Positions 28,342 through 36,720 of a stretch of 64,000 bases of DNA are shown here, piece after piece (the stretch's first letter is position 1; each line of letters opens with the position of its first letter). Source of the stretch: Nostoc punctiforme NIES-2108 (lineage in GTDB: Bacteria; Cyanobacteriota; Cyanobacteriia; Cyanobacteriales; Nostocaceae); the NCBI GenBank assembly GCA_003326195.1, contig LXQE01000147.1, positions 186,001-250,000 on the forward strand, given 5' to 3'. The position numbers and the translations under genes are program-made. The notes under the pieces were generated by a model. It was not told the DNA's origin. It was given only the letters and a program-made list of their open reading frames with translations, and ran no database searches.

Positions 28342-29902
28342 ACTGAGTTTTCTTAGCCGCGAAGGCGAGATTATAGATGCTCCAAGTGAGTGGCAACCTG
28401 CTTGGCTGGAAGTTCATGTACCTCAAGAAAAATTACAACAAACACGGCTTTGGCTTCAAGATAAAAAACTCCCACTCTTGGTAATGGATTTGAGTGGAAA
28501 GTTTCGAGTACTAGCTGATTGGCCTCGCTCAAACCCTGGCTACTACCGACTGCGGCTTGAGTATCAAAACGAGATTGAGGAACAGACAATTGCGGTTTGG
28601 CCTCAGAAAATTAGTCGTGAAGCTTTTGCTCAGATGCTAGAGGATCTCGATTCTCGTCTGCCAACCTCAGTAGCGATAGGCTTACAGCGTACCGGGGCTT
28701 TAGCTGGTCTGAAATTACCACAACTAGGCGAAACTACTTTAGCTCAGGAACTACTTCGCTTACGTCGGGCTATTAATGGCACAGGCAAAAGACCAGGACT
28801 GAGTGAGATTTTGAGTCAACTTTCTCGTAATCCTCATCAAATCCTCAAAACTAATGAAATTTGGGTTCGGCAAGATCAAGTCCGCAAACCTCCTCTTGGT
28901 GGGCTAGTTCAAGCTTTTTTTCGAGGGCATAACTTGGATGTGAGTGGAAGACCGATTCGCGTACCGGATATCAGAGTTGAGCATACTGTTGATGTTTATG
29001 AGAACCAGTTGGTTAGGTTATTTTTTGAGCTTGTCAATCAGAGAATTAGACGAATTCGGCAAGCTTTTGAAGCTGACCCTAAAGGTAAGCCTTTGGAAGA
29101 GATTAAGTCTCTGTTTTACCAATTAAAAAAGGCTCGTCAACAAGCAGCTTTTCTGGATGAGGTGAGTCAGCCTAAATATTTGCCCAATCAAATTACGATG
29201 GTTTTGTTAAACCGTTCACTTTACCATGCTGCTTTAGAAGGCTATCTGGAATTCATCAGAAGTCCTGCTGTGCGTTTGGATGATTCAGACCTTGATGCAC
29301 CTTTGGAGAATCTCTACAAACTTTACCAAATTTGGGGAACTTTGTGGATAATTGCAACGCTGCTGGAAGTAGCTATAGACAAAGGATACAAAGTTGAAAC
29401 CCAGTGTTTAGTTGCTAGAGATAAAACGGGAGTCTACGTCAGAATTTTACCCAATGGACAACCAGCATTAGTTTTAATTCACCCACAACACAAGACAAAA
29501 ATTAAGTTAATTCCTGAACGAAGCTATGGCAAAGATGGAGAACTGCGAAGCGCCAGCGTTACATTGCGCCCTGATGTAGCAGTAGAGATCAAACTAGCTA
29601 ATGGCTCTCAACAAGTTTATTTATTTGATCCCAAGTACAAACTTGAGAGTGAGCCACTGGAAAACACCAGCAACGAAGGAAAACCTAAAACTGCTGATAT
29701 TCAGAAGATGCACACTTACCATGACGCTATTCAAAACAGAGAAGGTAGGCAAGTAGTTAATTATGCTGCGATTATTTACCCTGGCTCCTATGTATCTCAT
29801 TCCAACGCTGAAATTGAGGCTCTTCCAGCTTATCCTGGGGCTGAAAGTATCCTACAGGAGCATCTGCGTCGCTTGCTAAATAAAGCCCTTGAAGTTTCCT
29901 GA
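28319..29902 (+). CDS. McrC-like DUF2357/PD-(D/E)XK nuclease
   Basis: The 527-residue protein has an N-terminal beta-rich part, a helical middle (RVPDIRVEHTVDVYENQLVRLFFELVNQRIRRIR, the DUF2357 hallmark) and a C-terminal nuclease with RPDVAVEI (D419) and FDPKYK (D437, K439), fitting a PD-(D/E)XK site. The QKMHTYHDAI segment after it is also typical. Such proteins are partners of McrB-like motors and cleave DNA when the motor is bound to its target. The ATG at 28319 lies inside the ATPase gene; a TTG at 28310 is possible. Spacing and overlap indicate one two-gene system. Confidence 0.88.
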   Translation: MDLPPTSKLSFLSREGEIIDAPSEWQPAWLEVHVPQEKLQQTRLWLQDKKLPLLVMDLSGKFRVLADWPRSNPGYYRLRLEYQNEIEEQTIAVWPQKISREAFAQMLEDLDSRLPTSVAIGLQRTGALAGLKLPQLGETTLAQELLRLRRAINGTGKRPGLSEILSQLSRNPHQILKTNEIWVRQDQVRKPPLGGLVQAFFRGHNLDVSGRPIRVPDIRVEHTVDVYENQLVRLFFELVNQRIRRIRQAFEADPKGKPLEEIKSLFYQLKKARQQAAFLDEVSQPKYLPNQITMVLLNRSLYHAALEGYLEFIRSPAVRLDDSDLDAPLENLYKLYQIWGTLWIIATLLEVAIDKGYKVETQCLVARDKTGVYVRILPNGQPALVLIHPQHKTKIKLIPERSYGKDGELRSASVTLRPDVAVEIKLANGSQQVYLFDPKYKLESEPLENTSNEGKPKTADIQKMHTYHDAIQNREGRQVVNYAAIIYPGSYVSHSNAEIEALPAYPGAESILQEHLRRLLNKALEVS

Positions 29903-30256
29903 CAATGAACCATCTGGACTTCTGATGTCCGACTTGACGAATCCGGCAAAGGGCATTCATGGCTTTCTTTTACCATCACTGCGATCACTTAATATCCCCA
30001 GTGAAAGTTTGTCATGTTTGCCTTAATGCACCCATTACTTATGAGTGCAAACTAGTTATAAATCATACCAGTAATTAATAAAGGGGACAGATGACATTCG
30101 CTTGCTGCGAAGCACCCATCCCCGAATAGCTGCCCAGATCATGAACCTGGAATCTATAGTCCGGTATCTAATAATCACAGTATCGGCCGAGATATGTAGA
30201 TTGTCACTGGGATAGATACTGATTTACGAAATACCTACGAAAAGATTGTTACACAA
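29903..30256. other. Intergenic region after McrBC-like module
   Basis: 354 bp with the right copy of the 42-bp direct repeat at 29961-30002. Beyond it I see no gene, hairpin with a T-run or other feature. Confidence 0.6.
29961..30002 (+). repeat. 42-bp direct repeat, right copy
   Basis: Same orientation as the copy at 25919-25960, five mismatches. It begins 59 bp after the nuclease stop codon. Confidence 0.75.
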
Positions 30257-31528
30257 TTACTCTTGTTCACCCTTAATTCCGCCTCCCATCGCCAACAGCG
30301 CCGTTCCATAAGCTGCTTCTGTGTAAACTGACGCTACTACAGGAACCTGCAAATGACGCGCCCTAATCGCAGTCCAAGCATCATTCGCCGCGCCACCGCC
30401 AGCAGTATAAACACGGCTCAACTTGTCTGCGCCCATTTGCTGTAATAATTCATACCCTCGCGCTTCTATGCGGGCAATACTTTCTAACAACCCATGCAAA
30501 AATTCCACTGGATTATCTGGGCGTGGTGACAAACGTGGGGGTAGATTGGGATCGTTAATCGGAAAGCGATCGCCTACCTTCAACAACGGATAATAATCTA
30601 ACTCGCTAGCTTTTGATGGATCAATTTCACGGCTAAGGCTTTCTAACTCAGCGTTTGTGAAAAATTGCTTTAGTACTGCACCTCCAGTATTAGAAGCACC
30701 CCCAGTCAGCCACAAATCACCCAATCGATGGCTGTAAATTCCATATCTGGCATCTTCTACACGGGTAAGACTTAACAACTTTAGTACCAACGTTGAACCA
30801 AGGGAGGTCACGGCTTCACCAGGTAATTTTGCCCCACTGGCGAGAAAAGCCGCAATACTATCAGTTGTACCAGCACATATCAGACAATCACGCCGGAAAC
30901 CGAACTTGTCGGCAATTTCAGGACGCAATTGGGCAATGGGAGTACCAGGAGGTAAAACTTTGGGTAGCTGAATTGGTATTTCTAGCTTTTCTAGCCATTG
31001 TGGGTATTTCAACTCTTCTACGTCATAACCCAGCTTTAAAGCATTATGGTAATCGCTAATACCCAACTGTCCATGCAGCAGAAACGCCAGCCAATCTGCT
31101 TGATGCAAGAAATATCTAGCTTCACTAAAAGAGGGTAATTGTCTCATCCACAAAAGTTTGGCTAGGCTGGAGGTGGCACTCAACACGGTATGATGCGGGG
31201 GTGCGATACTCCTCAAATGCTCTAGCACAGATGATCCCCGCGCATCGTTGTACAGTAATGGTGCATCTACAGGGTTGCCAGCAGCATCGACCAGCAAGAC
31301 AGTGGAAGAAGTCCCATTAATTGCGATCGCTTTAATTTCTTGCCGCAATTGGTCAGGTATTTGTTCCACCAACACAAACAAAGCCTCCTGCCAAATTTTT
31401 GGCGTAACGGCGGCTGATGAGTAGTGGAAGGGATATCGCACCTCTGCCTGAATACAAGAGGCTTCCTCGTCAATCACCACACCGCGTCCGCCAGATGTGC
31501 CGAAGTCGATACCCAAATATAAATTCAT
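30257..31528 (-). CDS. FGGY-family carbohydrate kinase (D-ribulose kinase-like)
   Basis: The 423-residue kinase has the FGGY phosphate loop YLGIDFGTSGGRGVVID at its start, a DYHNALKLGYD substrate segment, AGTTDSIAAFLASGA and the C-terminal TAGGGAANDAWTAIRA with an ADP-binding glycine cluster. Its short length and sequence resemble the FGGY kinase shared by cyanobacteria and plants that phosphorylates D-ribulose; other pentuloses are possible. The ATG at 31528 gives the conserved beginning; an in-frame extension to 31657 has no family character. Confidence 0.85.
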   Translation of the reverse strand: MNLYLGIDFGTSGGRGVVIDEEASCIQAEVRYPFHYSSAAVTPKIWQEALFVLVEQIPDQLRQEIKAIAINGTSSTVLLVDAAGNPVDAPLLYNDARGSSVLEHLRSIAPPHHTVLSATSSLAKLLWMRQLPSFSEARYFLHQADWLAFLLHGQLGISDYHNALKLGYDVEELKYPQWLEKLEIPIQLPKVLPPGTPIAQLRPEIADKFGFRRDCLICAGTTDSIAAFLASGAKLPGEAVTSLGSTLVLKLLSLTRVEDARYGIYSHRLGDLWLTGGASNTGGAVLKQFFTNAELESLSREIDPSKASELDYYPLLKVGDRFPINDPNLPPRLSPRPDNPVEFLHGLLESIARIEARGYELLQQMGADKLSRVYTAGGGAANDAWTAIRARHLQVPVVASVYTEAAYGTALLAMGGGIKGEQE

Positions 31529-31686
31529 AATTTTTATAAATTTTTTTAATGGAGAATAAATAAGGACTACTGACAAATAACTGCTTTTGTTGCATCTTGT
31601 AACAAGATATTCCACAATCTTGGCAAAACAAGGAAAAGTAGTAAACGAACTGTTCAAAATCTATTCAGGTTAGGAGGTTTTCAGCC

Positions 31687-31818
31687 ATGCCTATCTTAGA
31701 TACTCTGTACATCGCTCAGATATCTTCCATCTCAGATACTCAAGTCTACATCGCTCTAGTTGTAGCCTTGATCCCAGGAGTTCTAGCTTGGCGATTAGCC
31801 ACAGAACTTTACAAATAA
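31687..31818 (+). CDS. psaM: Photosystem I reaction centre subunit XII (PsaM)
   Basis: This 43-residue protein ends in ISDTQVYIALVVALIPGVLA followed by WRLATELYK, the normal PsaM sequence: a single transmembrane helix of photosystem I that helps trimer contacts. The usual protein is about 31 residues; here 12 extra residues precede the ISDTQ start. No other ATG, GTG or TTG is in frame, so the extension must be translated if the gene is used. It comes from an imperfect tandem duplication (see findings). GGAGG lies upstream at 31672-31676. A strong hairpin follows. Confidence 0.93.
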   Translation: MPILDTLYIAQISSISDTQVYIALVVALIPGVLAWRLATELYK

Positions 31819-31847
31819 CGCTCCGATGTGACACAGTTAAAAAGCTA

Positions 31848-31942
31848 ATAATCCTGGCAGTACGGGGTGCAATTTCCAGATTTTATGGCTTTATGCCATA
31901 AAATCTGGAAACCTTGCACTTACGTAAGCCAGGTTATTTTTT
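31848..31942 (+). terminator. Long hairpin terminator after psaM
   Basis: A perfect 17-bp stem (31873-31889 with 31895-31911, loop TTTAT) sits inside outer pairs GTGCAA/TTGCAC and CCTGGC/GCCAGG, and the structure ends in TTATTTTTT. It fits a strong intrinsic terminator or a transcript-stabilising structure for psaM. Confidence 0.75.
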
Positions 31943-32019
31943 AACTAATGCGACACTTGTAGCTATTTCAAAAAAATGAAGTAATATGACAGCTAAATCA
32001 AGCATTCAGGAGTGCTGAT

Positions 32020-32070
32020 ATCTGAGTACTGAGTGCTAAGTGCTGAGTTGGAAATCTCACTCAGCACTCT
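32020..32070. repeat. Short tandem repeats, GAGTGCTAAGT-type
   Basis: GAGTACTGAGTGCTAAGTGCTGAGT runs in near-tandem units of about 9 bases and is followed by an inverted CTCAGCACTC. It is a simple intergenic repeat. Confidence 0.5.
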
Positions 32071-32113
32071 TGATAGTACTTCCCTTCACTAAGCGAGGTT
32101 ATTTTTTAGCATC

Positions 32114-32524
32114 ATGAACGCGATTCAACCATCTAGACCACCGTCACAACCTATACAAAAACGCCGTGTCACTCCTCGACCAAAGCGGCATCTTCGTCAA
32201 CGTTCTTACCAGGTGATGGCACTGGAAAGCACAGCCAAAATAGCGGTCAATCTTGTGATTACAGCCGTTGCAGCATCTGCGTTAACACAACTCTTGCCTT
32301 ATCATTGGTTACAGCAAGAAAAATTGCGAGAAATGAGTACTGAAGTCAAGCTGATGGAAGGACATGTCAATGGTTTACAGGCGGAGTTTAGCCGTAACTT
32401 TGATCCGCAAGAAGCTAAAATCATTAGACAACAACAAGGATACCGATTCGATCCTAGCCAGCGTCAGATCGTGTTGATGAATCAAGATCGCCGAGAAGAT
32501 GAGCCAACAGACTCGTTACCCTAA
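32114..32524 (+). CDS. Small single-pass membrane protein, function unknown
   Basis: A 136-residue protein with a proline- and arginine-rich N-terminal tail (about 1-40), one hydrophobic helix (about 45-64, AVNLVITAVAASALTQLLPY) and a soluble part beginning with a possible coiled coil (LREMSTEVKLMEGHVNGLQAEF). The topology resembles FtsL/DivIC-type proteins, but I see no sequence match that justifies the name. It follows psaM in the same direction with the terminator between them. Confidence 0.7.
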   Translation: MNAIQPSRPPSQPIQKRRVTPRPKRHLRQRSYQVMALESTAKIAVNLVITAVAASALTQLLPYHWLQQEKLREMSTEVKLMEGHVNGLQAEFSRNFDPQEAKIIRQQQGYRFDPSQRQIVLMNQDRREDEPTDSLP

Positions 32525-32674
32525 GACAAATGGCGAATTTGGGATTATTTCGGTTTATTGTGATTCAGGCTACGTATAAACTGGGTGTTAATTTATATTA
32601 TTGCTAATAAGTAATGGTTAATAGCTAATTTTTGAATAGCTATGTATTTATCATCTATTAGTCATTAGTGATAC

Positions 32675-32712
32675 AGCGTCGCTTCTCTACGAGACGCTGC
32701 GCGAACGCTCCA
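32675..32712. repeat. Dispersed repeat with GAGACGCTGCGCGAACGC
   Basis: GTCGCTTCTCTACGAGACGC is followed by TGCGCGAACGCTCC. This is of the type 'CTCTACGAGACGCT..CGCGAACG', a repeat often seen between and even inside genes in Nostoc-like genomes. Confidence 0.55.
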
Positions 32713-32772
32713 ATTCAAAATGAAGAATTTACTTTTTGAATCTTGAATTTGCAAAAAGGACTAATCTACCAA

Positions 32773-33492
32773 TTAGGACGCTGATTGAGATAATAACTCG
32801 TCTAGCCAATTTTCGAGTTGTAAACGCAGGCGACAACCAGTAATATCCTTGTCGTTGTCGAAAGAGGGCAGTTGAGTGAGGGCGCGACGATAATCAGCGA
32901 TCGCACAATTCCAGTCGCCCCAAAGATGGTAAGTTCTGCCACGTTCAGCCCAGATATGACCTTCTAGTTGACCGAAAAGCAGTGCTACCTCAAAATTCTC
33001 AATTGCCACCTCGTATTGCCCCAAATCACGCCAGGTAATGCCTCGGTTAATCCACGCGCGGACATGGTGAGGTTTCAAATCAATCGCTTGATCGTAGTCG
33101 GCAAGTGCTACAGCTAATTCTCCACAAGCCGCGTAGTAATTTGCCCGATTATTATAAGCACTAGCCAAATAGGGATTAAGTTTCAGGGCGGTGTTATAGT
33201 CGTAAAGTGCTTTTTGCCTTTCACCACTTTGGAAATAAATTAGCCCCCGGTTGTTGTAATCAACGGCATTGTGAGGATGGCGGCAAATTAGTTGGCTTAA
33301 AAGTGCGATCGCCTCAGTATAATCTCCTTGTTGAGCCAACCTCAAAGCACAAGAGCGCAAGTCGCTATCCCCAAAAATAGATTCGCTGCGATCGCTTTTC
33401 CTTCGCTCTTGAAGTTTTTTTGTAGTATTTAGAACATACTTATATTGGTTACTTTGCTGGTCATCGTCAGCTAAAAATGAGTGAATATTCAT
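32773..33492 (-). CDS. Tetratricopeptide repeat protein
   Basis: The 239-residue protein has a charged N-terminal 40 residues, then about five TPR units (for example AVDYNNRGLIYFQSGERQKA and SAYNNRANYYAACGELAVAL), each with the usual G/A/Y/P pattern. No signal peptide or membrane helix is visible. TPR arrays act as protein-binding scaffolds; its partner is unknown. It is a single-gene unit on the minus strand. Confidence 0.85.
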   Translation of the reverse strand: MNIHSFLADDDQQSNQYKYVLNTTKKLQERRKSDRSESIFGDSDLRSCALRLAQQGDYTEAIALLSQLICRHPHNAVDYNNRGLIYFQSGERQKALYDYNTALKLNPYLASAYNNRANYYAACGELAVALADYDQAIDLKPHHVRAWINRGITWRDLGQYEVAIENFEVALLFGQLEGHIWAERGRTYHLWGDWNCAIADYRRALTQLPSFDNDKDITGCRLRLQLENWLDELLSQSAS

Positions 33493-33946
33493 CTTTCCCT
33501 GCTTGAAATCCCTGCTTTTTTAAATAAAAGTCTAGTTTTTTAACGCTGGTGATTTTACCACTGTGTCTATTCTCAAGGTAGTTATGGTTACTTTAAAGCC
33601 ATCTTAAGACTGAGATTTAAACTACTCACACCAGTAGAAATCTACCCCTTAAATAAACAATTGCTCCTCAAACCTAATCATAGATACTTGATCCCGAAGA
33701 TGAATTCCCGAAATAGCAGACGTTAAATATCAAAGACTAGTCAAGTAGTGACAGCAGCAAATTGGTAGAATGCCAACAAGCCGTTCATTTAGAGATGAGA
33801 AAGAAGAGAGGGGGACTGGTGGCAAGGGAAATGAGGGAGATGAGAGAGACAAGGGAAATAATAATCCCCAATGCCCCATGCCCAATGCCCAATACCCCCA
33901 TACCCCAATCCCTAAATTCAATTTTGAAGTTTTGAGAAATTTCCCG
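33493..33946. other. Intergenic region with CCCAATG tandem repeats
   Basis: 454 bp between divergent genes. It holds the short tandem repeat at 33866-33912 (CCCCAATGCCCCATGCCCAA units). Any regulatory site for either gene is not obvious. Confidence 0.6.
33866..33912. repeat. Short tandem repeat, CCCAATG/CCCCATG units
   Basis: Seven-base units CCCAATG and CCCCATG alternate over 47 bases. A second cluster of the same family lies at 35613-35644. Confidence 0.75.
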
Positions 33947-34411
33947 ATGACAACTGCAATTTCCTACCCTAATGCCCCTGATTTAGCAACCGATGATTAC
34001 ATTGTGATCGGTTTGGCAACCTGCTTCGTCAAAGAAGATGGAGAAGTTTATCAAATCGAAGTTATAGAACCGATTCCCTCTGCGGCTTTGGAAGCGCTGT
34101 TAAAGGGTATTCCTACCTCCTATAAGCTGGCTCATGCCACAACTTTGGGATCTGTGCTGGATGGCGATTCACCACTGCTGCCAGATGGCTTCCCAGAGTC
34201 GGCTCAGTTTGGAGAGGAATTTGTGCCACGGGCATTTGCAGCAGCTCGTACCTACAAGCGTCGTGAATCTGCAAAATCTCTGATTCCATTAGGTACAAAC
34301 TACACTGAATTTAAGTATTCCATTGAGCGGAAACGGGTGTTAAACGCCGCTAGAGTTGTCACCAAAGAAGACAACGTTAAACAGCATTCTCATACTCACA
34401 AAGTGCTTTAA
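33947..34411 (+). CDS. Conserved cyanobacterial protein of unknown function
   Basis: The 154-residue protein begins MTTAISYPNAPDLATDDYIV. It has no membrane helix or known motif that I can name. An IGLATCFVKEDGEVYQIEVIEPIPSAALEAL stretch and a basic C-terminus (SIERKRVLNAARVVTKEDN) look conserved. A longer frame from 33770 would translate tandem repeats and is rejected. It ends six bases before a GST gene, so the two are probably cotranscribed. Confidence 0.75.
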   Translation: MTTAISYPNAPDLATDDYIVIGLATCFVKEDGEVYQIEVIEPIPSAALEALLKGIPTSYKLAHATTLGSVLDGDSPLLPDGFPESAQFGEEFVPRAFAAARTYKRRESAKSLIPLGTNYTEFKYSIERKRVLNAARVVTKEDNVKQHSHTHKVL

Positions 34412-34417
34412 GTAATT

Positions 34418-34975
34418 ATGCTAAAACTTTACGGTGGCGCTCGTAGTCGAGCATCAATTGTTCACTGGTATTTAGAGGAATTAGGAATTCCTTACGAATT
34501 CGTCAAGCTTGATATGCAGGCGGGTGAACACCTCCAGCCTGCATATTTAGCAATTAACCCATTTGGTAAAGTCCCAGCAATTGTTGATGAGGATTTTCAG
34601 CTTTGGGAATCTGGGGCAATTTTGCTGTATCTTGCCGATAAGTATAGTAAAACGCCACTTTCACTCCAAGAACGTGCTGTATTTTCCCAATGGGTGTTGT
34701 TTGCCAATGCTACCCTTGCTCCAGGGATTTTTGGAGAAGAGAATCGGGAACGGGAAATGCCCCGCTTGTTGACTCCCTTAAATGAAATTTTCAGTAAGCA
34801 ACCTTTTTTACTTGGCAATGAGTTCACTGTTGCTGATGTGGCAGTGGGGTCTATTTTGAATTACATTCCCATGATACTGAAGCTAGACCTCAGCCCCTAT
34901 CCAGCGGTATTGAGCTATATGAAGCAGTTATCTGAGCGTCCGGCATTTCAAAGAAGTATTGGCGGACGGACTTAA
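34418..34975 (+). CDS. Glutathione S-transferase family protein
   Basis: This 185-residue protein has the thioredoxin-like N-terminal domain (MLKLYGGARSRASIVHWYLEELGIPYEFV, cis-proline in GKVPAI, glutathione-binding ESGAILLYLADKY) and a helical C-terminal domain with FLLGNEFTVADVAVG, the conserved N-capping motif. The active residue is likely the serine or arginine in ARSRAS rather than tyrosine. Cyanobacterial members detoxify electrophiles and peroxides. It is downstream of a small conserved gene with a six-base gap. Confidence 0.92.
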   Translation: MLKLYGGARSRASIVHWYLEELGIPYEFVKLDMQAGEHLQPAYLAINPFGKVPAIVDEDFQLWESGAILLYLADKYSKTPLSLQERAVFSQWVLFANATLAPGIFGEENREREMPRLLTPLNEIFSKQPFLLGNEFTVADVAVGSILNYIPMILKLDLSPYPAVLSYMKQLSERPAFQRSIGGRT

Positions 34976-35060
34976 AATAATTCGTAATGACGCTCCTGCG
35001 TCGCTAACGCTGCGCTAACGTAATTCGTAATTAAATTTTTAACTACGAATTACGAATCTT

Positions 35061-35552
35061 TTAACGATAATTTGTAAATTGCAAAGCAACTGGGTAGTCT
35101 TCTTGTTTTAGCCGCTGCATGACAACTTGCAAGTCATCCTTAGATTTGGCAGAAACCCGCACAGCATCACCTTGAATTGAAGCTTGTACCTTTTTGAATT
35201 CATCCCGAATCAATTTGGAAATTTGTTTGGCGATTTCCTGGCTGATACCTTTTTTGAGTTTGATTTCTTGACGCACGCGATTACCACTGGCTGATTCAAC
35301 CTTGCCAAAATCAAAGATTTTTTGGGAGAGGTTACGCTTGGCGGCTTTTTCTCGCAGAATGGTGTGTACAGAATCTAAGGTAAACTCACTGTCAGTACTA
35401 ACGTTAATGCTTTCTTCAACTAACTCGACAGTAGTTTCAGTGTCTTTGAGGTCGTAACGACCTTTGATGTCTCGTATAACTTGATCGACAGCGTTAACTA
35501 ACTCTTGTCGGTCAAAGTCGCTCACAATGTCAAAAGAAAAAGTAGAAGCCAT
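35061..35552 (-). CDS. YajQ family nucleotide-binding protein
   Basis: The 163-residue protein is a full-length YajQ/UPF0234 member: [25 protein letters not shown] at the start, [15 protein letters not shown], and the closing [26 protein letters not shown]. It has the two-domain fold that binds nucleotides; some homologues bind cyclic di-GMP and act as effectors. The cyanobacterial role is not established. Confidence 0.95.
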   Translation of the reverse strand: MASTFSFDIVSDFDRQELVNAVDQVIRDIKGRYDLKDTETTVELVEESINVSTDSEFTLDSVHTILREKAAKRNLSQKIFDFGKVESASGNRVRQEIKLKKGISQEIAKQISKLIRDEFKKVQASIQGDAVRVSAKSKDDLQVVMQRLKQEDYPVALQFTNYR

Positions 35553-35612
35553 AAAACATTTTAGATTTTAGATTTTGGATTTTGGAATTGGGCATAAAAC
35601 ATTAATAATAAT

Positions 35613-35644
35613 TCCCATGCCCAATGCCCCATGCCCAATGCCCC
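35613..35644. repeat. Short tandem repeat, CCCATGCCCAATG units
   Basis: Same family as 33866-33912, here between the yajQ-like and MAPEG genes. Confidence 0.7.
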
Positions 35645-35646
35645 AA

Positions 35647-36045
35647 TTAACTAGTAGCTTGGATGATGCTGAAAAACATGAGAGTGGCAGAGGCGATGGA
35701 GCCAATGCCAAACATCAGCGATCGCAAAAGGGGTATATTCAAAATATAAAAAATCGAGTATAGGAAACGGGCCACCACAAACGCGATCGCAGCTACTTGG
35801 GCTGTAAAAGAATTTACACCAGTTACATAAGCCATCAATGCGGCTGCGGCAAATATCATAAAGGCTTCAAAGGTGTTCTGATGTGCCCAAGTAGCCCGTT
35901 GGGCATAAGGTGGCAATTTATCAAACATGGTGCGAGGAGTAGAAAACATTTCATACCCAATACGCGCACGGGCATAAGCTACTAGCAAAAATGGCACGTA
36001 AATTAGAACGGCAGCAGCAGCGATCGAGTACAAAAAAATTATCAT
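35647..36045 (-). CDS. MAPEG family membrane protein
   Basis: A 132-residue protein with four hydrophobic segments. The conserved MAPEG region is visible: ARARIGYEMFSTPRTMFDKLPPYAQRATWAHQNTFEAFMIFAAAALMA, with the NxxE(A/S) type motif in QNTFEAF. Family members are membrane-bound glutathione transferases or peroxidases; enzymatic activity in this prokaryotic subgroup is uncertain. Confidence 0.9.
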   Translation of the reverse strand: MIIFLYSIAAAAVLIYVPFLLVAYARARIGYEMFSTPRTMFDKLPPYAQRATWAHQNTFEAFMIFAAAALMAYVTGVNSFTAQVAAIAFVVARFLYSIFYILNIPLLRSLMFGIGSIASATLMFFSIIQATS

Positions 36046-36067
36046 TACTTATTAGTCGTTGGTTATT

Positions 36068-36135
36068 AGTCATCAGTCATCAGTCATCAGTCATTAGTCA
36101 AATACAAATGACAAAAGACAAATGACAAATGACTA
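36068..36135. repeat. Short tandem repeats AGTCATC and GACAAAT
   Basis: Four tandem AGTCATC-like heptamers (36068-36099) are followed by CAAATGACAAAAGACAAATG units. The second block reaches the stop codon of the DprA-like gene. Confidence 0.7.
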
Positions 36136-36636
36136 ATCAAAGTAGAAAAGCGTCACCACTTTTCTTTGTTCTTCTGCATCCTGACAAGTTTGTAACAGGG
36201 TGCGGCTGTCGTGAAACGCAAAGCAGATTAGTTGCTGGCAACGGGAAACAATTTCCTTGTTGCACAAATAACTAGCTTCCGCCAGAGACAAATTATCATT
36301 ACTGGGATTTTCGACTAGATGCATTACCTGTTCTAGTTGCTGGCGGGATTCCAAAGGCTGGCGTTCTAGGCTTTGGGGTAAAATCACCGTCAACAAATTT
36401 GCATCAGCCCGGGTTGCTCCCTTGATGGCCGCGGAATTTGTACCTGTAGCACCAGAAGTAATGATTCGATTACCCGATAAAACTAGGGCGTATGTCATCA
36501 TTTCAATAAGATTCTGATGCGTAATCGGCACATGACGAGAACCCAGCAAGGCAATTCTTTTAGAACCCGTTTGCTGGATTGTCGCCAGTTCTTGCGCTAA
36601 TGTATCGAGGTTAATAAGGTCTGTTGATTGGCTCAA
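36133..36636 (-). CDS. Short DprA/Smf-like (Rossmann fold) protein
   Basis: The 167-residue protein has the nucleotide-fold core of DprA-like proteins: RIALLGSRHVPITHQ, then GNRIITSGATGTNSAAIKGA. It lacks the N-terminal SAM-like and C-terminal winged-helix domains of full DprA, so it is about half the usual length. DprA proper loads RecA on incoming single-stranded DNA during transformation. Cyanobacterial short versions are annotated as recombination mediators without proof; an alternative is a LOG-like nucleotide hydrolase. Confidence 0.75.
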   Translation of the reverse strand: MSQSTDLINLDTLAQELATIQQTGSKRIALLGSRHVPITHQNLIEMMTYALVLSGNRIITSGATGTNSAAIKGATRADANLLTVILPQSLERQPLESRQQLEQVMHLVENPSNDNLSLAEASYLCNKEIVSRCQQLICFAFHDSRTLLQTCQDAEEQRKVVTLFYFD

Positions 36637-36720
36637 AGATGGAGATAATCAGACTAAACGACCCAGATATTTTACCAAACAGCGTGTAGATGCGAAGAAA
36701 ACTTAAGTTAGACATTGCGA

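Noticed and set aside
33770..33946. Upstream extension of the gene at 33947
   Set aside because: It would translate CCCAATG tandem repeats into a low-complexity leader.
36068..36135. Possible CRISPR-like array
   Set aside because: Units are seven bases without spacers; this is a short tandem repeat.
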